Of a stretch of 64,000 nucleotides of DNA, positions 15,683 to 23,473 are shown piece after piece. A program made the translations under genes and the position numbers. The notes under the pieces are model-generated. The model was not told where the DNA came from, made no database searches, and worked only from the letters and a program-made list of their open reading frames with translations. Location of the stretch: contig NZ_CP110680.1 of assembly GCF_028583725.1 (NCBI RefSeq), positions 62,001 through 126,000 of the forward strand. Reading direction: 5' to 3'. This DNA comes from Cellulomonas fimi. GTDB taxonomy: Bacteria > Actinomycetota > Actinomycetes > Actinomycetales > Cellulomonadaceae. Position 1 is the stretch's first letter. Each line of letters starts with the position of its first letter.

Positions 15683-16710
15683 GGCGGCTCCTCGCCGCCG
15701 TCGCGTCCGCGCTCGTGCTCCTCGCAGGGGCGGTCGCCCCGGCCCTGGCGGCCGACCCGCCCGGGTTCCTCGGCGAGGCGGACGACGTCACCCCGCCGCC
15801 GGCGCCGGTCGTGACGCCCGAGTCGTCGGGCGAGGGTGTGGCGGTGCGGGTGAGCCAGTCAGGGTCGACGTCGTCGGGCCGGTCGTTCTCGGGGACCTCG
15901 ACGGTGTGGGTGCCGCCGATGTGCTGGTACTCGCGGGGGATGACGGGGGCGGAGTACTACGAGACGTGGCGACCGGGGGGTGCGGTCGAGACGGGTGGGT
16001 TGTGGTCGCCGAGCGGCCGCCGGTACGTCGACATGACCGTGCACCCGGGCTACGAGCAGTACGCGACGGTCGAGGGCTTCTGGTACGAGCCGATGTGCCG
16101 GGCGGGGGCGCCGCGGGAGTACTCCCAGGAGTACTTCGCCTCGCACCCGGCTCGGTTCGTGACGCCGACCGACCAGGTCCCGGCGCGGCAGGAGTCGATC
16201 GACCCGGCGGTGCTGGCGCAGGTCGCCGAGGACGCGATGGAGCTTCCGGCGGGGCAGATCCGGTGGAGCCCGTCGCTGTCGGGGGTGGGCGCCACGGTGG
16301 TGGGCGTGGAGACGTGGGTGTGGGTCGAGGACGCCCCCACGCAGGTCAGCGTGCGTGCGGAGATCCCGGGGACGTGGGCGCAGGTCGACGCGGTGCTGTC
16401 CGGGCTGCGGGTGTCGGCGCCGGGGGCCGGGACGGCGGACTGCCCGGGTGCGGGCGCGGTGTGGTCGGCGGGGGCGGACCCGGACGCCGCGTGCACGGTC
16501 GTGTTCCACCGCTCGACCGCGGGCGGGGACGACGTCGACGGGGACGACGCCACGCCGCCGACGGTGACCCTGACCGCGACCGCGTCGTGGACGGCGTCGT
16601 GGATCTCGTCCCTGGACGCCGACCCGACCGAGCTCGCCCCGCCGGACCCGCAGACGACGACGACGCAGATCGCGGTCGCCGAGGTCCAGGGCCTCGTCAC
16701 CCGCCCGTAG
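15676..16710 (+). CDS. Secreted protein of unknown function
   Basis: 344 residues from GTG 15676, overlapping the lipoprotein gene. LLAAVASALVLLAGAVAPALA is a clear Sec signal peptide cleaved near residue 27. The mature protein has many tryptophans and tyrosines in short motifs (WVPPMCWYSRGMTGAEYYE, VEGFWYEPMCRAG) and an acidic Thr-rich stretch. No membrane anchor or LPXTG motif is present. I do not recognise a catalytic domain. Co-translation with the upstream lipoprotein suggests that they act together at the cell surface; what they bind is unknown. Confidence 0.75.
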   Translation: MLRRLLAAVASALVLLAGAVAPALAADPPGFLGEADDVTPPPAPVVTPESSGEGVAVRVSQSGSTSSGRSFSGTSTVWVPPMCWYSRGMTGAEYYETWRPGGAVETGGLWSPSGRRYVDMTVHPGYEQYATVEGFWYEPMCRAGAPREYSQEYFASHPARFVTPTDQVPARQESIDPAVLAQVAEDAMELPAGQIRWSPSLSGVGATVVGVETWVWVEDAPTQVSVRAEIPGTWAQVDAVLSGLRVSAPGAGTADCPGAGAVWSAGADPDAACTVVFHRSTAGGDDVDGDDATPPTVTLTATASWTASWISSLDADPTELAPPDPQTTTTQIAVAEVQGLVTRP

Positions 16711-16875
16711 GGGCCGCAGGACGGGACAGCGCGACCGAGCTGTCGGGCGGGGTGGTGCGAGGTCCCTGGTTCGCTCGCGGATGCGGCTGTCATGCTCAGG
16801 TCTCGGGGGTGGCGTGCCGATATACCCCTCAGGCCCCGGTTTGGGGCGTCCGGTCGGACTCGAGCGAGGACTCCC

Positions 16876-19800
16876 ATGACCCTCCAGCCTCACCGGCTGC
16901 GTCGTCGTACCGCCCTCTCGGCGGCGTCCGCGGGCGCGGTCGTGTCCCTGGTCCTCGTGCTCCTCGCGCCGCCCGGCGCGGCCGAGCCGACGGCACCGGA
17001 GCCGTCCGACGCACAGCCGGGTGAGGTCGTGCAGACCCCCGACGAGTCCACGGCTGAGACCACCGCCGGGACGACGGGCGAGGCACCGGCGGCGCCGGAC
17101 CGGGTGCTCGTCCGGTTCGAGCCCGGCACCGCCGACCTGGTGCAGCGGTCGGCGCTGGCCGCCGCGGACGCGACGCTCGACGGCGCCGTCGGGAGCACCG
17201 GGTTCGTGGCGGTCGAGACGCCGCCCGGTGAGGCCGAGGCCGTCGTCGAGCAGCTCGCGGACGACCCCCGGGTCGCGGAGGTGCAGCTCGACCACGTGCG
17301 GTCCGCGTTCGGCGTGCAGGAGTGGGGCGGGGACGAGTACCTCGACTACCAGTGGGCGCACCTGGAGCTCACGACGCTGCCCTCCGCGTGGGAGGTCAGC
17401 ACGGGTGCGGGCACGACGATCGCGGTTCTCGACTCGGCGATCGCGACCAGCCACCCGGAGTTCAGCGGCCGGGTGCTCCCGGGATGGGACGTCATCGAGG
17501 GGAACGGCACCCCCGAGGGCCTGGTCGCGCACGGCACGATGGTGGCCGGGATCGCCGCCGCCGGCGCGCAGGGTCTGGGCACGGTCGGTGCGGCGTACAA
17601 GGCGTCCCTGATGCCGGTGCGTGTCCTCGACGACAACGGGTACGGCACGGACTCGGGCGTCGCGACCGGCATCGACTGGGCGTCGACGCGGGGCGCGGAC
17701 GTCATCAACCTGTCGCTCGGCGGCCCCGCCGAGTCGCCCGTGCTGAAGACCGCGCTGCAGCGTGCCGTGGCCCGCGGTTCGGTCGTGGTGATCGCCGCGG
17801 GGAACACGTCCGACGACGTCCCGCAGTACCCGGCCGCGTACGCCGCCGACATCCCCGGCGTGCTGTCCGTCTCGATGACGGACGGCGACGGCTCGCTCGT
17901 GCGCGGCGAGCGGGGGTCGGGCTCGTCGTGGAACGACGCGGTGTCGATCGCGGCGCCCGGGTTCGACGCGGTCGGGACGATGGGCGCGAACGGGTACGGG
18001 TTCGGGACGGGCACGTCGTTCGCGGCGCCGTTCGTGAGCGGTGCGGCCGCGCTGGTGGCCGCCAAGAACCCGACGTGGACGCCGGACAAGGTCGCCGAGC
18101 GGCTGATGGCGACCGCGCGCGACGCGGGTCCGCGCGGGGTCGACCCGTACTTCGGGCGCGGGATCGTCGACGCCGCGGCGGCGCTCGGCCTCACCCCGGC
18201 GCCCCCGCTGGACCGCAGGGTCTCCGACGAGACCGTCGACGACCTGCCGGCGACGGCACGGCCGGTCACCCTCCCGGTCGCCGGGCCGGTGGACCTCGAG
18301 GCCGAGGGTGACATCGACTGGGTCCGGTTCACGGCCACCGCGGGCGCGGACTACTGGATCGCCGTCGAGGGCGGGCGTACGCCGGTCGCGACGGTGCTCG
18401 ACGCCGACGGTCGGGAGATCGGGTACTCCGGGGGCCGCGAGCACGTCTACCGCGCCCCCGCGAACGGGCCGGTGTACGTCGGGGTCGGTCCGCAGGGCCT
18501 GGACGACGAGACCCCCACGCTGTCGATCCGCCGCTACGACGCGAGCAGCGGCCCGGTCGACCCGGCCGGTGCCGGGGCGTGGGTGTGGTCCGTCGACCCG
18601 GCGGCGTACTCGTCGGGTGTCGGCGTGCGGCCGGACCTCACGGTGACCAGCCGCCGCCAGCTCGCGGCGGGCGCGGGCGACGGTGTCCGGCTCGTCGGCT
18701 CGGACGGCAAGGCCGTGACCCTCGTGCCCGTCGCGACGACCGCGACCAGCGTGACGCTGCGTCCCGCGGCCGACCTCACGGTCGGCGGCCACTACGAGCT
18801 GCGGGTCACCGGCATGACCGACACCGGCGGCGACGTCATGACGGAGACCGTCCGCAGCTGGTTCACCGTCGGGGCCGCCGGTCAGCGCTTCACGCCGGTC
18901 GACCCGTACCGTGTGCTCGACACGCGTCAGGGCTACGGGCCGATCTACCCCGGCCGTCCGGTCGACGTCGACCTCGGCGACCTCGTGCCGGCCGACGCGA
19001 CGGCCGTCGTCCTCAACGTCACGGCGGCCGCGCCCCGCGGCAACGGGTTCGTCCGCGTCTTCCCGACGCCCGCGGTCGGCGTGACGACCGAGCCGTCGAC
19101 GTCGAGCCTCAACCTCGCGCACGGCGTCGACCAGCCGAACCTCGTGACCGTGAAGCTGGGCCGTGACCAGCACGTCCGCATCTCGGCGGTGTGGACGACG
19201 ACGGACATCGTCGTCGACCTGGCGGGGTACTACAGCAGCGGTGGTGCGACGGCGTACCAGCCGGTGTCGCCGGTGCGCGTGATGGACCTGCGCACGGGTG
19301 AGGCGGGCGGGCCGAAGGGCATGGTCCGGGCGCGCAGCTACGTCGAGCTGCAGGTCGCCGGGCGCAACGGCGTGCCGGCCGACGCGACCGCGGTCGTCCT
19401 CAACGTCACCGGGGTGAACCCGGCCGCCCGCACGACGGTCCGCGTCTACCCCGCCCCCGAGCCGTACCAGAACACGTGGATGCCGGAGGTCTCGAACCTC
19501 AACCTCATCCCCGGTCGCGACCAGCCCAACCTGGTGACGGTGAAGGTCGGGTGGGGCGGGAAGATCCGCCTCTACTCGCACAACGTCGACATGTACCTGG
19601 TGGCGGACCTGGCGGGCTACTACACGCCGACCGGTGCCAACGGGTTCACGGCGATGGACCCCGAGCGTCTCGCGGACACCCGGACCGGTCAGGGCCTGCC
19701 CGGCGGGCCGATGTACCCGGGGGTCACGCGCTCGCTCGCCGTGGCGGGCACGGCGGGAATCCCGGCGGACGCGACGGCGGCGGTGTTCAACGTGACCGGT

Positions 19801-20013
19801 GCCCGGCCGCAGTACCTCACGGTCATCCGGGTGTTCCCGACCGGACCTGGCGCGCCGCCGAGCGTGTCCAATCTCAACCTCGTGCCCGGCCGTGACGACC
19901 CGAACATGGTGATCTCGCGGATCGGCGACGGCGGGAAGGTGTCGTTCTACAGCCACTCGGCGCTGACCGACCTGGTCGTCGACGTCGGCGGGTTCTTCCG
20001 CACCTTCGGCTGA
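16876..20013 (+). CDS. Secreted subtilisin-like (S8) protease with three C-terminal repeats
   Basis: 1,045 residues from ATG 16876. Order: signal peptide (residues 1-36), inhibitor I9-like propeptide (about 75-145), and an S8 catalytic domain with the triad D186 (IAVLDSAIA), H219 (VAHGTMVAGI) and S381 (GTGTSFAAPFVSG), with oxyanion asparagine in VVIAAGNTS. After ~residue 420 come a PPC-like region and a bacterial Ig-like domain (SVTLRPAADLTVGGHYELRV). The last 375 residues are three ~125-residue repeats beginning DPYRVLDTR, SPVRVMDLR and DPERLADTR, each with VVLNVTA/VTG and NLNL..G.DQPNLV motifs. The protease would act outside the cell, and the repeats probably bind a surface or polymer. The repeat function is inference. 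It is monocistronic by position. Confidence 0.92.
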   Translation: MTLQPHRLRRRTALSAASAGAVVSLVLVLLAPPGAAEPTAPEPSDAQPGEVVQTPDESTAETTAGTTGEAPAAPDRVLVRFEPGTADLVQRSALAAADATLDGAVGSTGFVAVETPPGEAEAVVEQLADDPRVAEVQLDHVRSAFGVQEWGGDEYLDYQWAHLELTTLPSAWEVSTGAGTTIAVLDSAIATSHPEFSGRVLPGWDVIEGNGTPEGLVAHGTMVAGIAAAGAQGLGTVGAAYKASLMPVRVLDDNGYGTDSGVATGIDWASTRGADVINLSLGGPAESPVLKTALQRAVARGSVVVIAAGNTSDDVPQYPAAYAADIPGVLSVSMTDGDGSLVRGERGSGSSWNDAVSIAAPGFDAVGTMGANGYGFGTGTSFAAPFVSGAAALVAAKNPTWTPDKVAERLMATARDAGPRGVDPYFGRGIVDAAAALGLTPAPPLDRRVSDETVDDLPATARPVTLPVAGPVDLEAEGDIDWVRFTATAGADYWIAVEGGRTPVATVLDADGREIGYSGGREHVYRAPANGPVYVGVGPQGLDDETPTLSIRRYDASSGPVDPAGAGAWVWSVDPAAYSSGVGVRPDLTVTSRRQLAAGAGDGVRLVGSDGKAVTLVPVATTATSVTLRPAADLTVGGHYELRVTGMTDTGGDVMTETVRSWFTVGAAGQRFTPVDPYRVLDTRQGYGPIYPGRPVDVDLGDLVPADATAVVLNVTAAAPRGNGFVRVFPTPAVGVTTEPSTSSLNLAHGVDQPNLVTVKLGRDQHVRISAVWTTTDIVVDLAGYYSSGGATAYQPVSPVRVMDLRTGEAGGPKGMVRARSYVELQVAGRNGVPADATAVVLNVTGVNPAARTTVRVYPAPEPYQNTWMPEVSNLNLIPGRDQPNLVTVKVGWGGKIRLYSHNVDMYLVADLAGYYTPTGANGFTAMDPERLADTRTGQGLPGGPMYPGVTRSLAVAGTAGIPADATAAVFNVTGARPQYLTVIRVFPTGPGAPPSVSNLNLVPGRDDPNMVISRIGDGGKVSFYSHSALTDLVVDVGGFFRTFG

Positions 20014-20158
20014 GCCGGGCGGACCCGACCGGCGGGGCTGATCGAGCGCGGGGCCGCGCACGTCGCCGTGACGGTCCGGTCGCCGCCCCCGGGGGCGTCG
20101 GCGCTCACGACGATCGACGCGCGCGACGACCGGGTCGCGGACGTCGGCAGGCGGCAGG

Positions 20159-20377
20159 TCAGCGGGCGAACGGGCAGCCCGCGCAGCCGGGCGGGCGCGC
20201 GTCGGTGGTCGCCGCGCAGTCGGTGCACCCAGCGGTCGGGCGGAGGACGAGCCCGAGCGACTCGGCGTGGTCGAGCGCGGCCTCGACGGCGCCCACCGAC
20301 ATCCCGAGGCGGGCGGCGACGCGGGCGGGACGACGGCCTGCCCGCGTCTCCCGGACCACCGCGGCGAGCGTGGTCAC
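20159..20377 (-). CDS. feoC: FeoC-like winged-helix protein
   Basis: 72 residues from GTG 20377, overlapping the feoB stop (GTGA). An N-terminal winged-helix-like stretch (ARLGMSVGAVEAALDHAESLGLV) is followed by four cysteines in CTDCAATTDARPPGCAGC, which could hold an Fe-S cluster or zinc. Small proteins in this place in feo operons modulate FeoB or sense iron/oxygen. The assignment rests on position, size and the cysteine cluster. Confidence 0.75.
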   Translation of the reverse strand: MTTLAAVVRETRAGRRPARVAARLGMSVGAVEAALDHAESLGLVLRPTAGCTDCAATTDARPPGCAGCPFAR

Positions 20378-22284
20378 AGCAGCCGTCCCACCTGGAACAC
20401 CGCGACGGCGAGCACCCACGCGAGGACGAGCTGCGCGGCCACCGCGCTCGCGGTCCAGCGGGCGCCGAACAGCCGGACCTGCTCGGCGAGCGTCGCGAGG
20501 CACGGCGTGTAGGCGAGGACGAACACCATGAACGCGAGGGCCGCGGCCGCACCGGCGCCGCCCGAGGTCCGGTCGAACGTCGCGCGGAGCTGCGCGCCGA
20601 GGTCGCCGGGTCGCGTCGGGTCCTCCGGCTCGGCGACGGCGTAGGTCTGCGCCATCGAGCCGACGACGACCTCCTTCGCGACGAAGCCCGTCATGAGGGC
20701 CGCGGACGCGTGCCAGTCGTCGAAGCCGGCGGGCGCGAGCACGGGTGCGACGGACTCGGCCACCCGGCCGTAGACGCTGTCCTCGACAGGCACGTCGGCG
20801 ACCGTGTGGCCCGGCGTCGCGGGGACGGCCATGAGGAGCCAGACGACCGAGAGGGTCGCGACGACGATCGAGCCGGCCTTCGTCACGAACGACCGCACGC
20901 GCACCCACGTGGTCGTCGCGATCGACGTCAGCCGGGGGCGCTGGTACGCGGGGAGCGCGAGGACGAAGGGCTCGCGACGGAGGTCGCGGAACGCCGTGCG
21001 GCGCAGCAGCACGCCGGCGCCGACGACGAGCAGCGCGGACACGACGTAGAGGCCGAGGACCGCGAGGCCCGCGCTGTCCGGGAAGAAGACGGCCGCGAGC
21101 ATGAGGTAGACGGTCAGGCGTGCCGTGCACGACGTCAGGGGGATCAGCAGGCCGGTGAGCAGCCGTTGGCGGGCGTCCGGCAGGACTCGCGTCGCGGACA
21201 GCGCGGGCAGGTTGCACCCGAAGCCGACGACGAGCGGCAGCACCGCGCGGCCGTCGAGCCCGAGAGCGGCCATCGCGCGGTCGGCGACGAAGGCCGCCCG
21301 CGCGAGGTAGCCGGAGTCCTCGAGCAGCGCGACGGCGACGAACATCAGCGCCATCAGCGGGACGAACGACAGGACGGTGGCGACGCCCGCGACGACGCCG
21401 TCGAGCACGAACCCGCCGACCCAGTCGGGCGCGGGGTCGAGCACCGTGCGCAGCACGCCGCCGAGCCACCCGTTGACGACACCGTCGACGGCGTCCATGA
21501 GCGGCGCGGCAGCGACCGTGACCAGCTCGAACAGCGCCCACATGACCGCGAGCAGCACGGGCAGGCCGATCCACGGACGCAGCAGAACCTCGTCGATGCG
21601 GTCGGACCACGTCCGGACGGCGGGCCGGGCGTCGCCGGTCAGCCCTGCACGGGCGCAGACCTGCTGCACCCACGCGAACAGTCCTTCGGCGTCGGCCCAG
21701 ACGTCTCCGGCACCGTCGGACGCACCGGCGCGCGGCGGCGTGAGGTGCTGGGGCGCGGTCAGGGCCGCGCGCACGGCCATGACCAGCGCGGGGACCCCGG
21801 CACCGGTCCGCGGGTCGACACCGACGACGGGCACGCCGAGCGCCCGGGCCAGCGCGCCCGGCTCGACGTGCAGCCCGCGGGCGGCGGCGACGTCGCGCAT
21901 CGTGAGGCCCACGACCGCGGGCACGCCGGCGTGGGCGAGCTGGCCGACGAGGTAGAGCGATCGCTCGACGGCCGACGCGTCGACCAGCACGACGACCAGC
22001 GCGAGGTCGTGCGCGGCACCGCCGACGGTGTCCGCGGTGACCTGCTCGTCGGGCGTCCGGGCGAGCAGCGAGTACGCGCCCGGCAGGTCGACCAGGTCGA
22101 CGTCGGCCGCCCGCCACACGCCCGTCGCGAGCTCGACCGTCGTGCCCGGCGCGTTGACGACGCGCTGCCGGGCGCCCGTCACGCGGTTGAACAGCGTCGA
22201 CTTGCCGACGTTCGGGCTGCCGACGAGCGCGACGGTCGGCCGGCTCGTCGGCGCGACGGGCACCGGCGTCTCATGGCACGTCAT
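20374..22284 (-). CDS. feoB: Ferrous iron transport protein B
   Basis: 636 residues from ATG 22284, overlapping feoA by ATGA. The N-terminal G domain has GSPNVGKSTLFNRVTG (G1), the LPGAYSL stretch (G3 region) and VGLTMRDV in the G4 position. The membrane part has the paired gate motifs: VVGFGCNLPALSATRVL and LTGLLIPLTSCTARLTVY, with a third Cys-Pro element AYTPCLATLAE near the end. This is the GTP-regulated inner-membrane Fe(II) permease. The G4 motif reads TMRD rather than the usual N-x-x-D, so nucleotide selectivity may differ. The protein is shorter than E. coli FeoB (about 770), as is usual in actinobacteria. It forms an operon with feoA upstream and the FeoC-like gene downstream. Confidence 0.95.
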   Translation of the reverse strand: MTCHETPVPVAPTSRPTVALVGSPNVGKSTLFNRVTGARQRVVNAPGTTVELATGVWRAADVDLVDLPGAYSLLARTPDEQVTADTVGGAAHDLALVVVLVDASAVERSLYLVGQLAHAGVPAVVGLTMRDVAAARGLHVEPGALARALGVPVVGVDPRTGAGVPALVMAVRAALTAPQHLTPPRAGASDGAGDVWADAEGLFAWVQQVCARAGLTGDARPAVRTWSDRIDEVLLRPWIGLPVLLAVMWALFELVTVAAAPLMDAVDGVVNGWLGGVLRTVLDPAPDWVGGFVLDGVVAGVATVLSFVPLMALMFVAVALLEDSGYLARAAFVADRAMAALGLDGRAVLPLVVGFGCNLPALSATRVLPDARQRLLTGLLIPLTSCTARLTVYLMLAAVFFPDSAGLAVLGLYVVSALLVVGAGVLLRRTAFRDLRREPFVLALPAYQRPRLTSIATTTWVRVRSFVTKAGSIVVATLSVVWLLMAVPATPGHTVADVPVEDSVYGRVAESVAPVLAPAGFDDWHASAALMTGFVAKEVVVGSMAQTYAVAEPEDPTRPGDLGAQLRATFDRTSGGAGAAAALAFMVFVLAYTPCLATLAEQVRLFGARWTASAVAAQLVLAWVLAVAVFQVGRLL

Positions 22285-22529
22285 GCCGCGAGCGCCACGT
22301 CGATGCGGCGGCACGTGGGCCGGTCGACGGCGAACCGCTCGGCGCCGACCGCGACGACCCTGCCCTGCGCGCGCACGTCGTGCGTCACCTCGACCAGCGC
22401 GCCCGGGCGCAACCCGAGCTCGCGCAGCCGCAGGCCCGCCGCGCCGGGGACGTCGACGGCGAGGATCCGGACGTGCGTGCGGGCGGGGCACGAGGCGAGG
22501 TCCACGGCCCGACCGTAGGAGTGAGGCAT
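22281..22529 (-). CDS. feoA: Ferrous iron transport protein A
   Basis: 82 residues from ATG 22529, with GAGGTGAG upstream as a ribosome site. The SH3-like FeoA pattern is clear: GAAGLRLRELGLRPGALVEVTHDV and RVVAVGAERFAVDRPTCRRIDV (each given for its LxELGLRPG and A(V)DRxxCRRI elements). FeoA assists FeoB in the membrane complex. A GTG at 22505 could be the true start instead; in that case the palindrome at 22521-22540 would lie wholly upstream of the coding region. First gene of feoABC. Confidence 0.9.
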   Translation of the reverse strand: MPHSYGRAVDLASCPARTHVRILAVDVPGAAGLRLRELGLRPGALVEVTHDVRAQGRVVAVGAERFAVDRPTCRRIDVALAA

Positions 22530-22540
22530 GCCTCACCTCA
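22521..22540 (-). promoter_or_regulatory. DtxR/IdeR-like palindrome at the feo operon start
   Basis: GTGAGGCATGCCTCAC at 22521-22536 is a perfect 16-bp palindrome over the feoA start. Extended to TGAGGCATGCCTCACCTCA (22522-22540), it agrees with the DtxR/IdeR consensus TWAGGTTAGSCTAACCTWA at 13 of 19 positions by my count. Binding of an Fe(II)-loaded repressor here would block translation start or transcription of feoABC. Which DtxR-family regulator binds cannot be read from the window. Confidence 0.6.
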
Positions 22541-22605
22541 TGCGACCAAGGTCCTATCTCGGCGGGAGAGCGCGTCGCCGTGAGCGAGGGACGCCTCGGC
22601 ACGGG

Positions 22606-23313
22606 TCACAGCGTGATGCCTGTCCGTGCGGCGACGTCGCGGACGAAGTTCTGGCAGCTGTACCGGGGGTAGTCCGTCGGCTGCGGCAGAGCCGCTGGGT
22701 TGTAGTGGTACGCCGTGGCGGCGACACCGCGCGCAGCGTCGACCACCGCGCCCGACGTCAGGCCCTCGGGCACGGCGACCTGCTGGACGAGCGAGTTCGC
22801 CTTGTGCGCGCCCGCACCCCAGAGCACGCGAGGTCCGTCGGCGAGGGTCAGGTCGAGCTGGAACCAGCCCGTGGCGCCCTCGGGGGACGACGCCTCGAGG
22901 ATGAGCCACCAGTGCTGCTTGTGGGCGACCGGCCCATCGGTCTTCCAGAGCAGGATCCGGGTGACGGCACCCTCGACCTTCGGCCCCACGGACTTCTCGA
23001 GCAGCGCACCGAACCGCACCAACGTCGCGGGCTCGTTCCCCGCTCCCGGCTGAGGGGTTGGGGTCGGGTCGCCGCCCTCCTGACCTCGCTGGACGGGCAC
23101 GGGGCGTGCGCGCACATCGAGGAGACGGGTCGCAGCCCGGTTGCCGGCGGTGCGCTGGACGAGCCGGATCTGGGCCGCGTCGGGCGCGTGCACGCGGGCC
23201 CGGTCCGGTGCGACGACCCTCGACACGTCCCGAGCGGCGTGCGAGCGGGCCGACGAGGCGGCGCGTTCCGGTCGTTCACCCAGCCGCACGTCCTGGTACC
23301 CGGTCCGGACCAT
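22606..23313 (-). CDS. eCIS/DUF4157-associated-type protein with possible permuted papain fold
   Basis: 235 residues from ATG 23313. Residues 50-66 read RLVQRTAGNRAATRLL, which matches the LQRxxGNxAVxxLL tag seen near the N-terminus of many proteins associated with extracellular contractile injection systems and DUF4157 toxins. A Gln/Pro-rich linker (residues 75-93) leads to the C-terminal domain, in which HWWLILEASSPEG (H134) precedes YSCQNFVRDVAAR (C220). His-before-Cys with these contexts suggests a circularly permuted NlpC/P60 or LRAT-like papain fold. It has no signal peptide. It could be an injected effector; catalytic function is inference. No phage-tail-like genes are in the window. 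It lies between feoA and the GH9 gene, all on the minus strand. Confidence 0.65.
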   Translation of the reverse strand: MVRTGYQDVRLGERPERAASSARSHAARDVSRVVAPDRARVHAPDAAQIRLVQRTAGNRAATRLLDVRARPVPVQRGQEGGDPTPTPQPGAGNEPATLVRFGALLEKSVGPKVEGAVTRILLWKTDGPVAHKQHWWLILEASSPEGATGWFQLDLTLADGPRVLWGAGAHKANSLVQQVAVPEGLTSGAVVDAARGVAATAYHYNPAALPQPTDYPRYSCQNFVRDVAARTGITL

Positions 23314-23397
23314 GGCGACCACTCTCTCGACGCGAGGCGCTCGTGCTCGACGGTTCCAGCGTAGGCGGGTGCCCGTGCACGAGGCCGCACGGGGCGG

Positions 23398-23428
23398 ACG
23401 GCCGCCGGTCACGTGGACCGGCGGCCGT
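23398..23428. terminator. Terminator hairpin after the GH9 gene
   Basis: ACGGCCGCCGGTC (23398-23410) and GACCGGCGGCCGT (23416-23428) form a perfect 13-bp stem with a 5-base loop, 46 bp beyond the GH9 stop codon on the minus strand. Confidence 0.75.
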
Positions 23429-23473
23429 CGTCGCCGTGCTGCGTGGGGTGCCCCGTGGCGGGAGCCGGACGGC

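Noticed and set aside
15859..20061. A 1,400-residue minus-strand frame
   Set aside because: Arg/His/Asp-rich composition and full overlap with real plus-strand genes (secreted protein and subtilase) mark it as a shadow.
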